Below, piece after piece: positions 1 to 6,998 of a DNA stretch of 25,313 nt. Each line of letters begins with the position of its first letter. Position 1 is the first letter of the stretch. The notes under the pieces were generated by a model. That model ran no database searches. It was not told the DNA's origin and was given only the letters and a program-made list of their open reading frames with translations. This DNA is from JAGQLF01 sp964635995 (GTDB lineage: Bacteria > Patescibacteriota > Dojkabacteria > J137): assembly GCA_964635995.1 (NCBI GenBank), contig CAZWRA010000018.1, positions 1 through 25,313 on the forward strand, in the 5' to 3' direction. The position numbers and the translations under genes were made by a program.

Positions 1-611
1 ACTAATGGATGTTCAATGGATCTGTATTCACGTTGTTTCACAGAGTCTGGGTAATTCTTGAATCTTTTTTTTAGAATATATTTACTCCATTCATTTATTG
101 GAATTAATTCTTTAATTTCATAAGGATATTTATTAGCTGAATCTTCTTCGCCAAAAGTGTTTAGTGAGTTTAAATCTGAAATAATATATCTAGGCAAAAT
201 TACTTCTTCAAAATCTTCTGCAAAATAAGCCTTTCTAGATCCTTCTATTCCCTCCCAGAAAGTCGTAGCGGATTCGCCTTCAGGTAATTTACTTTTTTGT
301 GTTAATTTAGGAATTATTGAAGAAATGTCTGATTCAAGTGTTTGTAAATCATTAAATCTCTCTTTAATAATTTCATTTAATCTTCCAGGTGCGTTAGATA
401 TAATACGATTTTGATTATTACTATTCTCTACTCTAACTAAATCTTTTTCTTGAAGACTTAGAACAACATCGTAAACTGTTGTTCTTGGAACACCTGTTCT
501 TTTTGAAATATGGTAGTGAGTTGTATCTTTTTGTCGAAGGATTTCTAAGTAGACTTGTATCTCATTTTCACTTAGCCCGAATTTTTTTAGCACAGCTTTT
601 ACCCGAGTCAT
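1..611 (-). CDS. TrmB-family transcriptional regulator (3' end beyond window)
   Basis: The reading frame is open from an ATG at 609-611 to the window edge (about 203 residues), so the C-terminus is missing. The N-terminus reads MTRVKAVLKKFGLSENEIQV, followed by a winged helix-turn-helix in which ISKRTGVPRTTVYDVV forms the recognition region. This layout (Leu-rich first helix, then the R-T-T-V-Y-D recognition helix) is typical of the TrmB sugar-type regulators (PF01978). The part after residue 90 should be the effector or dimerisation domain, with a WEGIEGSRKAYF-like segment often seen in archaeal and CPR members. The ligand is unknown. A strong promoter with an overlapping palindrome lies just upstream, which suggests autoregulation (inference). 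Confidence 0.8.
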   Translation of the reverse strand, partial: MTRVKAVLKKFGLSENEIQVYLEILRQKDTTHYHISKRTGVPRTTVYDVVLSLQEKDLVRVENSNNQNRIISNAPGRLNEIIKERFNDLQTLESDISSIIPKLTQKSKLPEGESATTFWEGIEGSRKAYFAEDFEEVILPRYIISDLNSLNTFGEEDSANKYPYEIKELIPINEWSKYILKKRFKNYPDSVKQREYRSIEHPL

Positions 612-632
612 TTTTATATTCAACCTTTTTAC

Positions 633-661
633 ATTCTAACACTGTCACCTTTGACCGTCAA
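633..661 (-). promoter_or_regulatory. Promoter of the TrmB-type gene with overlapping operator-like palindrome
   Basis: Read on the minus strand: -35 TTGACG (656-661), a 17-nt spacer and -10 TAGAAT (633-638), giving a short leader of about 15 nt before the ATG at 611. The perfect 11-bp palindrome TTGACCGTCAA (651-661) covers the -35 box and is a plausible regulator-binding site. Confidence 0.6.
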
Positions 662-706
662 ATTCGACATTAATATTTAATTTTCCCTGACTTTAGAATT
701 TGAGAT

Positions 707-1390
707 TCAATCCCTATTACTTCCTTGAACTTGTAGGAAGAAGTAAAGAAGTTGTCCAAGAGAACTGACTAATGCTGCGACATAAGTCAGTGCTGCTGCA
801 CTTAACACTGCTCTTGCACCTCCTAAATTTGAAGTTTCAATTAAATTATATTTTCGAATTAAATTCATTCCTCTTCTACTTGCATCTAACTCAATTGGTA
901 AAGTTACAAAAGTGAATATTGTTGTTAGTGAAAAAAGCAAAAGACCTAGCCATGCTAATGAAGAAAAGGATATCGCAATTCCTAAAATGATTAGAATAAT
1001 TCCTAAGTTTGAACCAATATTTACTGCAGGAACTAAAGCAGTTCTAATTTTAAACATAAAACTTCCTTTTATTCTTTGTTGAACATGTCCAAACTCATGA
1101 GCTACAACTGCTAGATTAGCTACAGAAGAATTTGTAGCGTTATCTGAAGATAGATTAACTAAGTGATTTGTTGGATCATAATGATCATTAAGTCTTCCTA
1201 GAGTCGTTTTAAAAGAAACATTAAACCCCTCTCCTCTATTAATTAATTCTGCAGCTTGCATTCCAGTTAACCCAGAACCAGTTCGTACAGCTGAAAATCT
1301 TCCGTAAGCATAATTAAGAAACAATTGAGCTCCAAGACCAATTAATAATCCTGGTATTGCGATAATAAAATATAGTTGATCAAGAATCAT
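707..1390 (-). CDS. YugP-type membrane zinc metallopeptidase
   Basis: This 227-residue protein belongs to the neutral zinc metallopeptidase 2 family (PF04298, B. subtilis YugP-like). The catalytic motif HEFGH is at residues 98-102, and the family's second signature, PIELDASRR, is at 165-173 and carries the third zinc ligand (E167). The family N-terminal membrane segment (about 5-27) and a long hydrophobic region (about 118-163) are present, as is the D-H-Y-D-P motif near 69-73. Length agrees with the family (about 225-230). The active site probably faces the membrane or cytoplasmic side; substrates are unknown. It is read in the same direction as the TrmB-type gene, with 95 nt between them. 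The stop is TGA. Confidence 0.9.
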   Translation of the reverse strand: MILDQLYFIIAIPGLLIGLGAQLFLNYAYGRFSAVRTGSGLTGMQAAELINRGEGFNVSFKTTLGRLNDHYDPTNHLVNLSSDNATNSSVANLAVVAHEFGHVQQRIKGSFMFKIRTALVPAVNIGSNLGIILIILGIAISFSSLAWLGLLLFSLTTIFTFVTLPIELDASRRGMNLIRKYNLIETSNLGGARAVLSAAALTYVAALVSSLGQLLYFFLQVQGSNRD

Positions 1391-1416
1391 ATGTCTTTAT
1401 TAAAACTAAGTTACTA

Positions 1417-1474
1417 CGTCACCCTGAACTTGTTTCAGGTTCTCTTGAGATGCTGAATCAAGTTCAGCATGACG
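1417..1474. repeat. Dispersed palindromic repeat, copy 1 (CCCTGAACTTG type)
   Basis: The element is bounded by CGTCA/TGACG inverted ends. It contains two hairpins, CCTGAA/TTCAGG with a 5-nt loop and TGCTGAA/TTCAGCA with a 5-nt loop. Its CACCCTGAACTTGTTTCAGG core recurs at 5602-5622. It lies between the divergently oriented genes at 1390 and 1563. Confidence 0.8.
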
Positions 1475-1527
1475 AATATATTAAATTATACACTAACCTA
1501 GCAATAGTTCGTCAACATTGCTAAAAA

Positions 1528-1556
1528 TTGCTACTTTTCATTAATGCATATACAAT
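1528..1556 (+). promoter_or_regulatory. Promoter giving a leaderless mRNA for the 1563 gene
   Basis: -35 TTGCTA (1528-1533), 17-nt spacer, -10 TACAAT (1551-1556). The start codon at 1563 lies only 6 nt after the -10 box, so transcription should begin at or next to the A of ATG. No Shine-Dalgarno sequence is possible with this geometry. Confidence 0.55.
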
Positions 1557-1562
1557 ATCTTT

Positions 1563-2204
1563 ATGAACAAATTTTTAGCATTTGTATTTTTTGTATTACT
1601 TTCTTTTGCTTTTTTACTTCCTGTATTTGCTCAACAGCTTGAGTTAATCGATGAACAGGAACTTGCAGAAGAAAATCAGGAAGCAGAGACCGTAAATTCT
1701 CAGGATTTAGATATAAGTTTTAGAGAAAATATTCAAAATCCTGCAAATAAGAATAAGACATTTGAAATGGTTATTACTTCAAAAGTTAATTCGGACAGAG
1801 TCCGGGTTACATGGCAGGTAAGAGGAGTTAGCGTTGCGATTAATGAAGAAGAATTAGTTCAGGATTTAGTTGTAAGAACTAGAGAAACATATGTGATTCC
1901 AATCACTATTCGACCTACAGGTCGAGGTGTGTCTGAAGTTTATGGAACTGCGAGAATTGTTGGAGCTGAAGCTTCGCAAGTCGCTACTGTTAGAAAAAAT
2001 TACGCTTCTAATTCTTCAAGAGATGTACTTCCGATTACTGATGAATATAGAAATTCTCAAATATTAAACTTTGTCTGGCTAATTGTAAGAATAGTAATAT
2101 TTGCTTTAATTATAATTGTTGGAGGATATGTTGGGTTTAAACAATTTGTAAGATGGTATAAGCAAGATGAGATTAAAGCTTTTGAAACAAGTAAGCGTAC
2201 ATAA
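1563..2204 (+). CDS. Secreted, C-terminally membrane-anchored protein of unknown function
   Basis: The 213-residue protein has a Sec signal peptide (residues 1-23, cleavage likely after VFA) and an acidic linker rich in E and Q (about 25-45). A predicted beta-rich ectodomain spans about 48-150, and one transmembrane helix lies near 168-190, followed by a short charged cytoplasmic tail. The ectodomain strand pattern (FEMVITSKVNSDRVRVTWQV, then ETYVIPITIRPTGRG) is reminiscent of an immunoglobulin-like or DUF11-like fold, but I do not recognise a named family. The topology is that of a type I membrane protein displayed on the cell surface. The start is set by the promoter just upstream. Confidence 0.75.
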   Translation: MNKFLAFVFFVLLSFAFLLPVFAQQLELIDEQELAEENQEAETVNSQDLDISFRENIQNPANKNKTFEMVITSKVNSDRVRVTWQVRGVSVAINEEELVQDLVVRTRETYVIPITIRPTGRGVSEVYGTARIVGAEASQVATVRKNYASNSSRDVLPITDEYRNSQILNFVWLIVRIVIFALIIIVGGYVGFKQFVRWYKQDEIKAFETSKRT

Positions 2205-2206
2205 GT

Positions 2207-2235
2207 ACTTAGGTACTAATGTACTACTCCTAAGT
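2207..2235 (+). terminator. Possible terminator hairpin after the 1563 gene
   Basis: Perfect 7-bp inverted repeat ACTTAGG/CCTAAGT with a 15-nt loop that itself holds GTAC repeats, immediately after the stop at 2204. The T-run (CTTTTTG, 2241-2247) is displaced, so this is a weak call. Confidence 0.35.
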
Positions 2236-2244
2236 CTCCACTTT

Positions 2245-2274
2245 TTGACAACTTTATGATATAACGACTATAGC
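2245..2274 (+). promoter_or_regulatory. Candidate promoter upstream of the foreign cassette gene
   Basis: -35 TTGACA (2245-2250) matches consensus, followed by an 18-nt spacer and -10 TATAGC (2269-2274). It lies outside the inverted-repeat boundary at 2337, so the gene at 2440 would be transcribed from a flanking promoter. It gives a leader of about 160 nt that holds several hairpins. Confidence 0.4.
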
Positions 2275-2336
2275 ATTATGCGTTAAGCTAATGCCAGTTT
2301 TTTAAAATTGTATGGCGAAAGCCTACATTGCACTTT

Positions 2337-2350
2337 AACAACTGAGCGTT
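2337..2350 (+). repeat. Left 14-bp inverted repeat bounding the foreign cassette
   Basis: AACAACTGAGCGTT is the exact reverse complement of 3167-3180. It sits inside a second local palindrome, ACTTTAAC/GTTAAAGT (2332-2353). Confidence 0.7.
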
Positions 2351-2365
2351 AAAGTATCTAAATGT

Positions 2366-2398
2366 TACTGTATAGAGCTTACTGAGCTTTTTACAGTA
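2366..2398 (+). other. Stable leader hairpin before the cassette gene
   Basis: TACTGTA (2366-2372) pairs with TACAGTA (2392-2398). The inner AGCT/AGCT pairing encloses a 5-nt loop, giving a stem of about 13 pairs that ends 41 nt before the start at 2440. A GTACC/GGTAC inverted repeat follows directly. It could control translation or mRNA stability (inference). Confidence 0.45.
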
Positions 2399-2439
2399 CC
2401 ATAGGGGTACAAACACAAACAAGCTAAGTAGAGAAAGCA

Positions 2440-3069
2440 ATGTTCGGAAAGAAAAACGCACGCAATATCATTGGGCTGATTTTCGCTATTTTTGCGATTT
2501 TCAGTGTCACCACCGCACTTCATGCACAAGATGACCCGGAACCGGTTCCAGCAGCACCGCTATATATCGCTCTTATGACAGAAAGCCCACCATTCACTTT
2601 TATCGTAGGTGACCTACAATACATGGGTCAACTTAATACAACCGATGGGTGTTTTGCGGTTTTTGTCATATTGGATGCAAACGATAATGCTGTCGATACA
2701 GCTTTCAGCGAAGCGGACTGTGAAACCGAAGGCGTAAACGAAGACGTCGACGAAGGCGTTATCACGGTTGATAGCACAACGATTTTGGTCTTTCAGGCTG
2801 AAAGTGTTCCGACTGAAGGTATCCTGCTGACACGTACTGGCTACTTCGACCAGCACATCCGTTATACCAGAAGCGATGGCTTCCGTATGACAGGCACCCT
2901 TGGTGCGATCAGGGTCGAAACTGTTAACTTCGAGACTTTCGCCCTATTCACGCCAGGAGCAAGTGTCCCTGAATGGGTCTCGCCCTTGGGAAACCAAGAT
3001 ACAGGCGACTACGAAGTCATCTACGTATCGAACGATGAACCGATCCAAGAAATCCGTATCACGGACTAA
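2440..3069 (+). CDS. Secreted protein of unknown function in a compositionally foreign cassette
   Basis: This 209-residue protein begins MFGKKNARN and has a signal peptide (about 1-29, cleavage after ALHA). It continues as a soluble, acidic, beta-rich domain with two cysteines (C71, C94) that could form a disulphide. I do not recognise a family. The gene differs sharply from its neighbours: C or G is common at third codon positions and GC content is visibly higher than in the AT-rich flanks. It also has a purine-rich ribosome binding site (GAGAAAG) 4 nt before the ATG, which most genes here lack. It is bounded by 14-bp inverted repeats and followed by a nested hairpin. Together these point to horizontal transfer as a single-gene cassette; the donor is unknown. 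It reads cleanly from ATG to TAA, so it is probably functional or recent. Confidence 0.7.
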   Translation: MFGKKNARNIIGLIFAIFAIFSVTTALHAQDDPEPVPAAPLYIALMTESPPFTFIVGDLQYMGQLNTTDGCFAVFVILDANDNAVDTAFSEADCETEGVNEDVDEGVITVDSTTILVFQAESVPTEGILLTRTGYFDQHIRYTRSDGFRMTGTLGAIRVETVNFETFALFTPGASVPEWVSPLGNQDTGDYEVIYVSNDEPIQEIRITD

Positions 3070-3082
3070 CGGCTCTGCTGAA

Positions 3083-3157
3083 ATTTTAACCTGAAACACT
3101 AACCCGGTGTGGGCATAAAAGCACTAAAATGCCCATACCGGCGTAAAAGGTTAAAAT
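3083..3157 (+). terminator. Nested inverted repeat just after the cassette gene (terminator or attC-like)
   Basis: The outer arms ATTTTAACCT (3083-3092) and AGGTTAAAAT (3148-3157) are perfect complements. Inside them, CCGGTGTGGGCAT (3104-3116) pairs with ATGCCCATACCGG (3129-3141) with one G-U pair. The two stems are separated by unpaired 11-nt and 6-nt segments. The inner stem alone could terminate transcription, although no T-run follows. The two-stem layout and the TTTTAAC/GTTAAAA arms resemble an integron attC site, without matching the R-box consensus exactly. Confidence 0.55.
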
Positions 3158-3166
3158 GTTTGTATA

Positions 3167-3180
3167 AACGCTCAGTTGTT
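3167..3180 (+). repeat. Right 14-bp inverted repeat bounding the foreign cassette
   Basis: AACGCTCAGTTGTT is the exact reverse complement of 2337-2350. No target-site duplication is evident next to either copy. From 3181 the sequence returns to the AT-rich style of the rest of the window. Confidence 0.7.
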
Positions 3181-3315
3181 CTTCCCAAAGAATACAATTC
3201 TCATATACAGATTTCATTTGACGATTTGCGAGCATAGCGAAGCAATCTCTTTAGATTATCCGATAATTTATATTTTTTTGAATTTAATAAGTCAACTGAC
3301 TACTTAGTGGGGCTT

Positions 3316-3394
3316 TCACGCTCACCCTTCGACAAGCTCAGGGTGACATTACTTTTCATAATGTCATGGTGAGCCTGTCGAACCATAATCGTGA
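3316..3394. repeat. Dispersed palindromic repeat, copy 2 (TTCGACAAGCTCAGGGTGA type)
   Basis: Bounded by TCACG/CGTGA. The first half (CACCCTTCGACAAGCTCAGG and following bases) is matched by a diverged reverse complement in the second half (GTCATGGTGAGCCTGTCGAA), so the whole element is one long imperfect palindrome. Its right half overlaps the 3' end of the GIY-YIG gene. Between the cassette (3180) and this element I see only AT-rich sequence without a gene. Confidence 0.85.
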
Positions 3395-3670
3395 TGATTT
3401 TTAGATAGTTTTATTAATAAATCCCAATTCTCATTAATTAAGGCATTCTTTTTAATTCTTTTCCATTTTTTACTTTTTTTCAAAGTTAATTGCCTCATGT
3501 ATTTGATTGAATTCAAAACTCTTAAGCAGAATTACTGGAAGTCGTTTCGATGTGTATGATTTATATGTAGGATTATTATGTTCATAAAACCTTCTCTCAA
3601 CATTATTTGTTACCCCAACATATAGAGAATTATCAGAACATTTAAGAATATAAACAAAATATCTTTTCAT
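3364..3670 (-). CDS. GIY-YIG domain mini-nuclease (frame broken)
   Basis: The first 66 residues run from MKRYFVYILKCSDNSLYVGV through NNVERRFYEHN, the GIY-YIG core of the small YhbQ/UPF0213-like family (usually 80-100 residues). The frame stops (TAA) right after a run of seven A (3474-3480). The family C-terminus follows in another frame: WKRIKKNALINENWDLLIKL ending at a TGA (3364-3366). Losing one A or gaining two restores a protein of about 102 residues. The last residues and the stop codon lie inside the palindromic repeat at 3316-3394. Free-standing members are abundant in CPR and other bacteria and have no settled role. The break could be a homopolymer error or a real mutation. Confidence 0.75.
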
Positions 3671-3714
3671 AGAATAGAAATATTAGGAGGGGATAAAGAA
3701 TTCTAACATAGTGG

Positions 3715-3822
3715 CACGTTCACCCTTCGACAAGCTCAGGGTGACATAAGTTTTCTTTAACATGTTTGAAATTGTCATGGTGAGCAAGCTTGCACTGAGT
3801 TTATCAAAGGGAACCATGATCG
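3715..3822. repeat. Dispersed palindromic repeat, copy 3 (TTCGACAAGCTCAGGGTGA type)
   Basis: The sequence CACCCTTCGACAAGCTCAGG plus GTGACAT is shared with copy 2. A diverged inverted half follows (GTCATGGTGAGCAAGC and CAAAGGGAACCATGA). It lies between the divergent GIY-YIG and recJ genes. Confidence 0.8.
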
Positions 3823-3884
3823 AGGCTATATGCTAAAATTACTTACATTTAAATTTTTACCCCCACGCGTTAAACTAAAGAACT

Positions 3885-5576
3885 ATGAAGTGGGTTGTGC
3901 CGGCGTATAGACCTAAAAAGGAAGAGCTTATTGATTTTATCTTGAAGGAGCGAGGTATTAGCGATACAGAACTATTTTTAAATCCAGAAATTTCTCATCT
4001 TCATGATCCATTTCTTATGTATGGAATGGATAATGTTGTTGATTCTATTCTAGAAGCTATAAAGAGAAATAAGAAGATTGTTATACATGGAGATTTTGAT
4101 GTTGATGGAGTTACAGGCACTTCTATTATGTGGGACTTTTTATATCGTGAACTAGGAGCTGACGTAACGCCTTTAATTCCTAATCGATTTACTGATGGAT
4201 ACGGTCTTTCTGAAGAATCAATTATTAAAGCAAAGGAAATAGGAGCTAAGGTAATTATTACTGTTGATTGCGGAATTAAAGATATTGAGATTGTAGAAAA
4301 ATATAAAGATGATTTTCAATTCATAATTACTGATCACCATACTCTACTCTCTTCAGATGAAGCGAAAGATTTAGATAATGTAGAAATAATTGGAGATCAT
4401 GCTATTTCAAAATATGTTAAAGCAGCGACACATCCAGGATTAAACAATCAATATCCTTTCAAAGAAATATGCGGTTCAGTTGTTTCATGGAAAGTTTGTT
4501 CAGCGTTAAACATTAGAACTGGAAACAAAGTAGATATAAATAAATATCTCGATTTAGCTATGCTTGGAACTGTTTGTGACATAATGCCTCTTAGGGATGA
4601 GAATAGAGTTATTGTTAAGTATGGATTAGAAAGATTAAGAAAAACTGAGAATGCTGGTTTAAGAGCATTAATGAATGTCGCTGGCGCAGATCCTTCAGAA
4701 ATACAAAGTTACCATATTGGATATGTTTTAGGACCTAGATTAAACGCTGCAGGACGAATTGAGCAAGCTATGGATGCTGTAAGACTTTTAACAACTAAAT
4801 CTAAAGATGCTGCTTATACTCTTGCAAAAAAGCTCGATCGATTAAATAGAGAACGACAAGATCTTACTCAGAAATATTCTGATGAAGCAGATTTAATTAT
4901 TAAAAATGAAGGAAATAAAAAAGTGTATTTTATTGTTGGAGATGAATGGCCTGAGGGCATTGTAGGACTTATTGCAGGTAAACTATCACAAAAACATTAT
5001 AGACCAGTTTTAGTTGCTTCAAAATCTGGAGGTCATATAAAAGGATCAGCTAGAAGTATAGAGAGTTTTAACATTGCAAATGTATTTAAAGAGCTAGATA
5101 AATATTTACTTCGACACGGAGGACATGCAGGAGCTGCTGGCTTTCAGCTAGACTACTCTACTCTTTTTGAATTTAAAGAAGCATTAGAAGATCATGTTAA
5201 TAAAAATTTAAGTGATGTTGATTTAGAAAAAATATTACTTATAGATTCTTACATGGATTTTGATGATATTGATTTTTCGATTATTGATCTTTTATTAAAA
5301 CTTGAACCCTTCGGTCACTATAACCCTGATCCAGTATTTGCTTTCAGCAATATTATGCCAGTAAGAACTGAGAAATTTGGTTCAGATAAGCAACACTTTA
5401 AGTTCTTTACAAAAAAGCGACCAGATTTAGAGTTTATCGGCTTTAATAATGCAAGAATGTATTCTTCTCTACTCTCCTCTAATAAAACATTGAGCATTGC
5501 AGGTATGCCTGGAATTAACGAGTGGAATGGAAATAAACGTATTCAGATTAAAGTAAGAGATATAAAAGTTGAATAA
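3885..5576 (+). CDS. recJ: Single-stranded-DNA-specific exonuclease RecJ
   Basis: The product is a 563-residue 5'-3' ssDNA exonuclease of the DHH superfamily, used in recombinational and mismatch repair in the cytoplasm. All core motifs are visible: DFDVDG (70-75), TVDCG (126-130), DHH (150-152) and GTVCDIMP (228-235) supply the Mn/Mg ligands. GPRLNAAGR (283-291) and the DHHA1 motif HGGHAGAAGF (411-420) complete the nuclease core. The C-terminal part (about 465-563) matches the OB-fold domain. Length is normal for bacterial RecJ. A -10-like TAAACT (3871-3876) lies 8 nt before the ATG, so the message may be nearly leaderless. The frame is intact. Confidence 0.97.
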   Translation: MKWVVPAYRPKKEELIDFILKERGISDTELFLNPEISHLHDPFLMYGMDNVVDSILEAIKRNKKIVIHGDFDVDGVTGTSIMWDFLYRELGADVTPLIPNRFTDGYGLSEESIIKAKEIGAKVIITVDCGIKDIEIVEKYKDDFQFIITDHHTLLSSDEAKDLDNVEIIGDHAISKYVKAATHPGLNNQYPFKEICGSVVSWKVCSALNIRTGNKVDINKYLDLAMLGTVCDIMPLRDENRVIVKYGLERLRKTENAGLRALMNVAGADPSEIQSYHIGYVLGPRLNAAGRIEQAMDAVRLLTTKSKDAAYTLAKKLDRLNRERQDLTQKYSDEADLIIKNEGNKKVYFIVGDEWPEGIVGLIAGKLSQKHYRPVLVASKSGGHIKGSARSIESFNIANVFKELDKYLLRHGGHAGAAGFQLDYSTLFEFKEALEDHVNKNLSDVDLEKILLIDSYMDFDDIDFSIIDLLLKLEPFGHYNPDPVFAFSNIMPVRTEKFGSDKQHFKFFTKKRPDLEFIGFNNARMYSSLLSSNKTLSIAGMPGINEWNGNKRIQIKVRDIKVE

Positions 5577-5591
5577 TTTTAAAAGTATGAT

Positions 5592-5679
5592 CTATTATAC
5601 TTCACCCTGAACTTGTTTCAGGGTCTAGATGATGAAACACCGTGCATGCTCAGGCAGGAGTTCAAGGTGCCGAGTATAG
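5592..5679. repeat. Dispersed palindromic repeat, copy 4 (CCCTGAACTTG type)
   Basis: The left arm contains CACCCTGAACTTGTTTCAGG, as in copy 1. The right arm (AGTTCAAGGTGCCGAGTATAG) is an imperfect reverse complement of the left end. It lies between the convergent recJ and HU genes. Confidence 0.75.
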
Positions 5680-5690
5680 TTACTTAGACA

Positions 5691-5717
5691 AAAAAAATCC
5701 CGATTACTCGGGATTTT
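5691..5717 (-). terminator. Bidirectional rho-independent terminator between recJ and HU
   Basis: AAAATCCCGA (5694-5703) and TCGGGATTTT (5708-5717) form a 10-bp stem with loop TTAC. Read on the minus strand the hairpin is followed by eight T, ideal for the HU gene. On the plus strand it ends in four T and can also stop recJ. Confidence 0.85.
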
Positions 5718-5738
5718 AAAAGTTCGGGTACGAATATT

Positions 5739-6011
5739 TTATGCAACAGCATCTTTGAATGCTTTACCTGGTCTAAATCTAGGTACATTCTTTGCTGGAA
5801 CATTAACTGGAGCACCAGTCTTTGGGTTTCTCTTAACAGTAGCTGCTCGCTTAACTGAAAGGAATGTTCCAAAGTTTGTCAATGTAACAGCCTTTCCAGC
5901 TTTAACAGTCTCCATTACAGCTTCTACCATTGCGTTTAAGGCATTAGTAGCATCTTTCTTTGTAAGACCTGTTTTGTTTGCGATGAAGTCTACAAGATCT
6001 GTCTTGTTCAT
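5739..6011 (-). CDS. hup: HU-family nucleoid DNA-binding protein
   Basis: At 90 residues this is the standard length for HU. The N-terminal helices (MNKTDLVDFIANKTGLTKKD) are followed by the conserved VTLTNFGTF turn (42-50). The DNA-intercalating beta-arm tip RNPKTG (61-66) and the closing PRFRPGKAFKDAV (77-89) complete the family pattern. It bends and compacts DNA as a dimer. The gene is monocistronic, with its own promoter (6069-6097) and a strong terminator (5691-5717). Confidence 0.97.
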   Translation of the reverse strand: MNKTDLVDFIANKTGLTKKDATNALNAMVEAVMETVKAGKAVTLTNFGTFLSVKRAATVKRNPKTGAPVNVPAKNVPRFRPGKAFKDAVA

Positions 6012-6068
6012 AATTCTTACATCGTAATATATAAAGTATATTGATGGATCCGATCAATAATTATTTTA

Positions 6069-6097
6069 AGTTTATTCCCCTACAAATGGAATGTCAA
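6069..6097 (-). promoter_or_regulatory. Promoter of the HU gene
   Basis: Minus strand: -35 TTGACA (6092-6097), a perfect consensus, with a 17-nt spacer and -10 TAAACT (6069-6074). It gives a leader of about 50 nt before the ATG at 6011. The stretch 6012-6375 holds this promoter and the def promoter; I see no gene in it. Confidence 0.65.
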
Positions 6098-6362
6098 CAC
6101 TGCATTGAATTTCAGACTGTTTCACGAACTTAACATTTCGATAGTCTTTTCTACTCTATCTTCCTACTTGTTTACTCTCGGTTATATATACTAAAATAGC
6201 ACATTCACAATACAGTAATGGTTTTGTATTATTTGAACAGCAAACTGAATTGTGCTTTATAATAGTTTAAGTTTAGGGTAAAATATATTTTAAATAGACA
6301 AAAAATTCTTAAACTGTTACTCATTAATGATTTTCACATATAATTCTCAAAATAATTTTAGC

Positions 6363-6368
6363 TATAAT
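6363..6368 (+). promoter_or_regulatory. -10 box of def implying a leaderless transcript
   Basis: TATAAT (6363-6368) ends 7 nt before the ATG at 6376, so transcription should start at the start codon itself. The -35 region is AT-rich without a good match. A second TATAAT at 6339-6344 would give a leader of about 25 nt. Confidence 0.45.
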
Positions 6369-6375
6369 TTTATAT

Positions 6376-6933
6376 ATGATAAAAGACATAATACAAATAG
6401 GAGACGAAAGATTGCTGATACCTTCAGTAGAAATTGCACGTGAAAAAATCGATTCTAAAGAGACAAGAAATTTAGCTAATGATTTAGTTGATACTATTAA
6501 AGCACACGAGGATTCAGCAGCCGGACTATCAGCAGTACAAATTGGTGTAATGCTGCGAATGTTTGTAATAAAAGTTGAAAACGAAGAAACTGATGTTATT
6601 AATTATATTACTATAATTAATCCAGAAATTGTTGATCAGAGTAGTGAGACTTCAATAATTTGGGAGGGATGCATGTCTATTAACTCTAAAAATAAAAGGC
6701 TATATGGACCAGTTTCTAGAGCGAAGTATGTAAAAATTAATTATTACGACTTAGAAGGTGAGTTTAAGACAATAGAGGGAGAAGACTTTATGTCACATTT
6801 ATTACTTCATGAAATTGATCATTTAAACGGCAAGTTATTCCTTCAATATATTGATAATCCAGAAAATCTTTGGGATGAAGATTCGCTAGATGAATATATT
6901 GATAAAAATGATAAATTTCCTCCAATTATATAA
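6376..6933 (+). CDS. def: Peptide deformylase
   Basis: This 185-residue metalloenzyme removes the N-formyl group from nascent proteins at the ribosome exit. The three family motifs are present in order: GLSAVQIG (50-57, usual GxAAxQ with A replaced by S), EGCMS (97-101, metal ligand C99) and HEIDH (145-149, two His ligands and catalytic Glu). Length matches bacterial Def. The C-terminal tail (LWDEDSLDEYIDKNDKFPPI) is longer and more acidic than usual. The gene directly downstream (6999) is in the same direction with a 65-nt gap. Confidence 0.95.
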   Translation: MIKDIIQIGDERLLIPSVEIAREKIDSKETRNLANDLVDTIKAHEDSAAGLSAVQIGVMLRMFVIKVENEETDVINYITIINPEIVDQSSETSIIWEGCMSINSKNKRLYGPVSRAKYVKINYYDLEGEFKTIEGEDFMSHLLLHEIDHLNGKLFLQYIDNPENLWDEDSLDEYIDKNDKFPPII

Positions 6934-6998
6934 TCGTTCCTTGTGAAACTTTATAGTATTCACTTTCTCTAGTAGAATACAGTAGTGATATTATACAA

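Noticed and set aside
3470..3490. Programmed -1 frameshift at the A-AAA-AAG run in the GIY-YIG gene
   Set aside because: The run resembles a slippery site, but a -1 shift enters the wrong frame. The family C-terminus needs +1 (or -2), so a homopolymer length error or mutation fits better.
5755..6027. Open frame on the plus strand opposite the HU gene
   Set aside because: It is the antisense shadow of a clear HU gene of the same length, with no family features.
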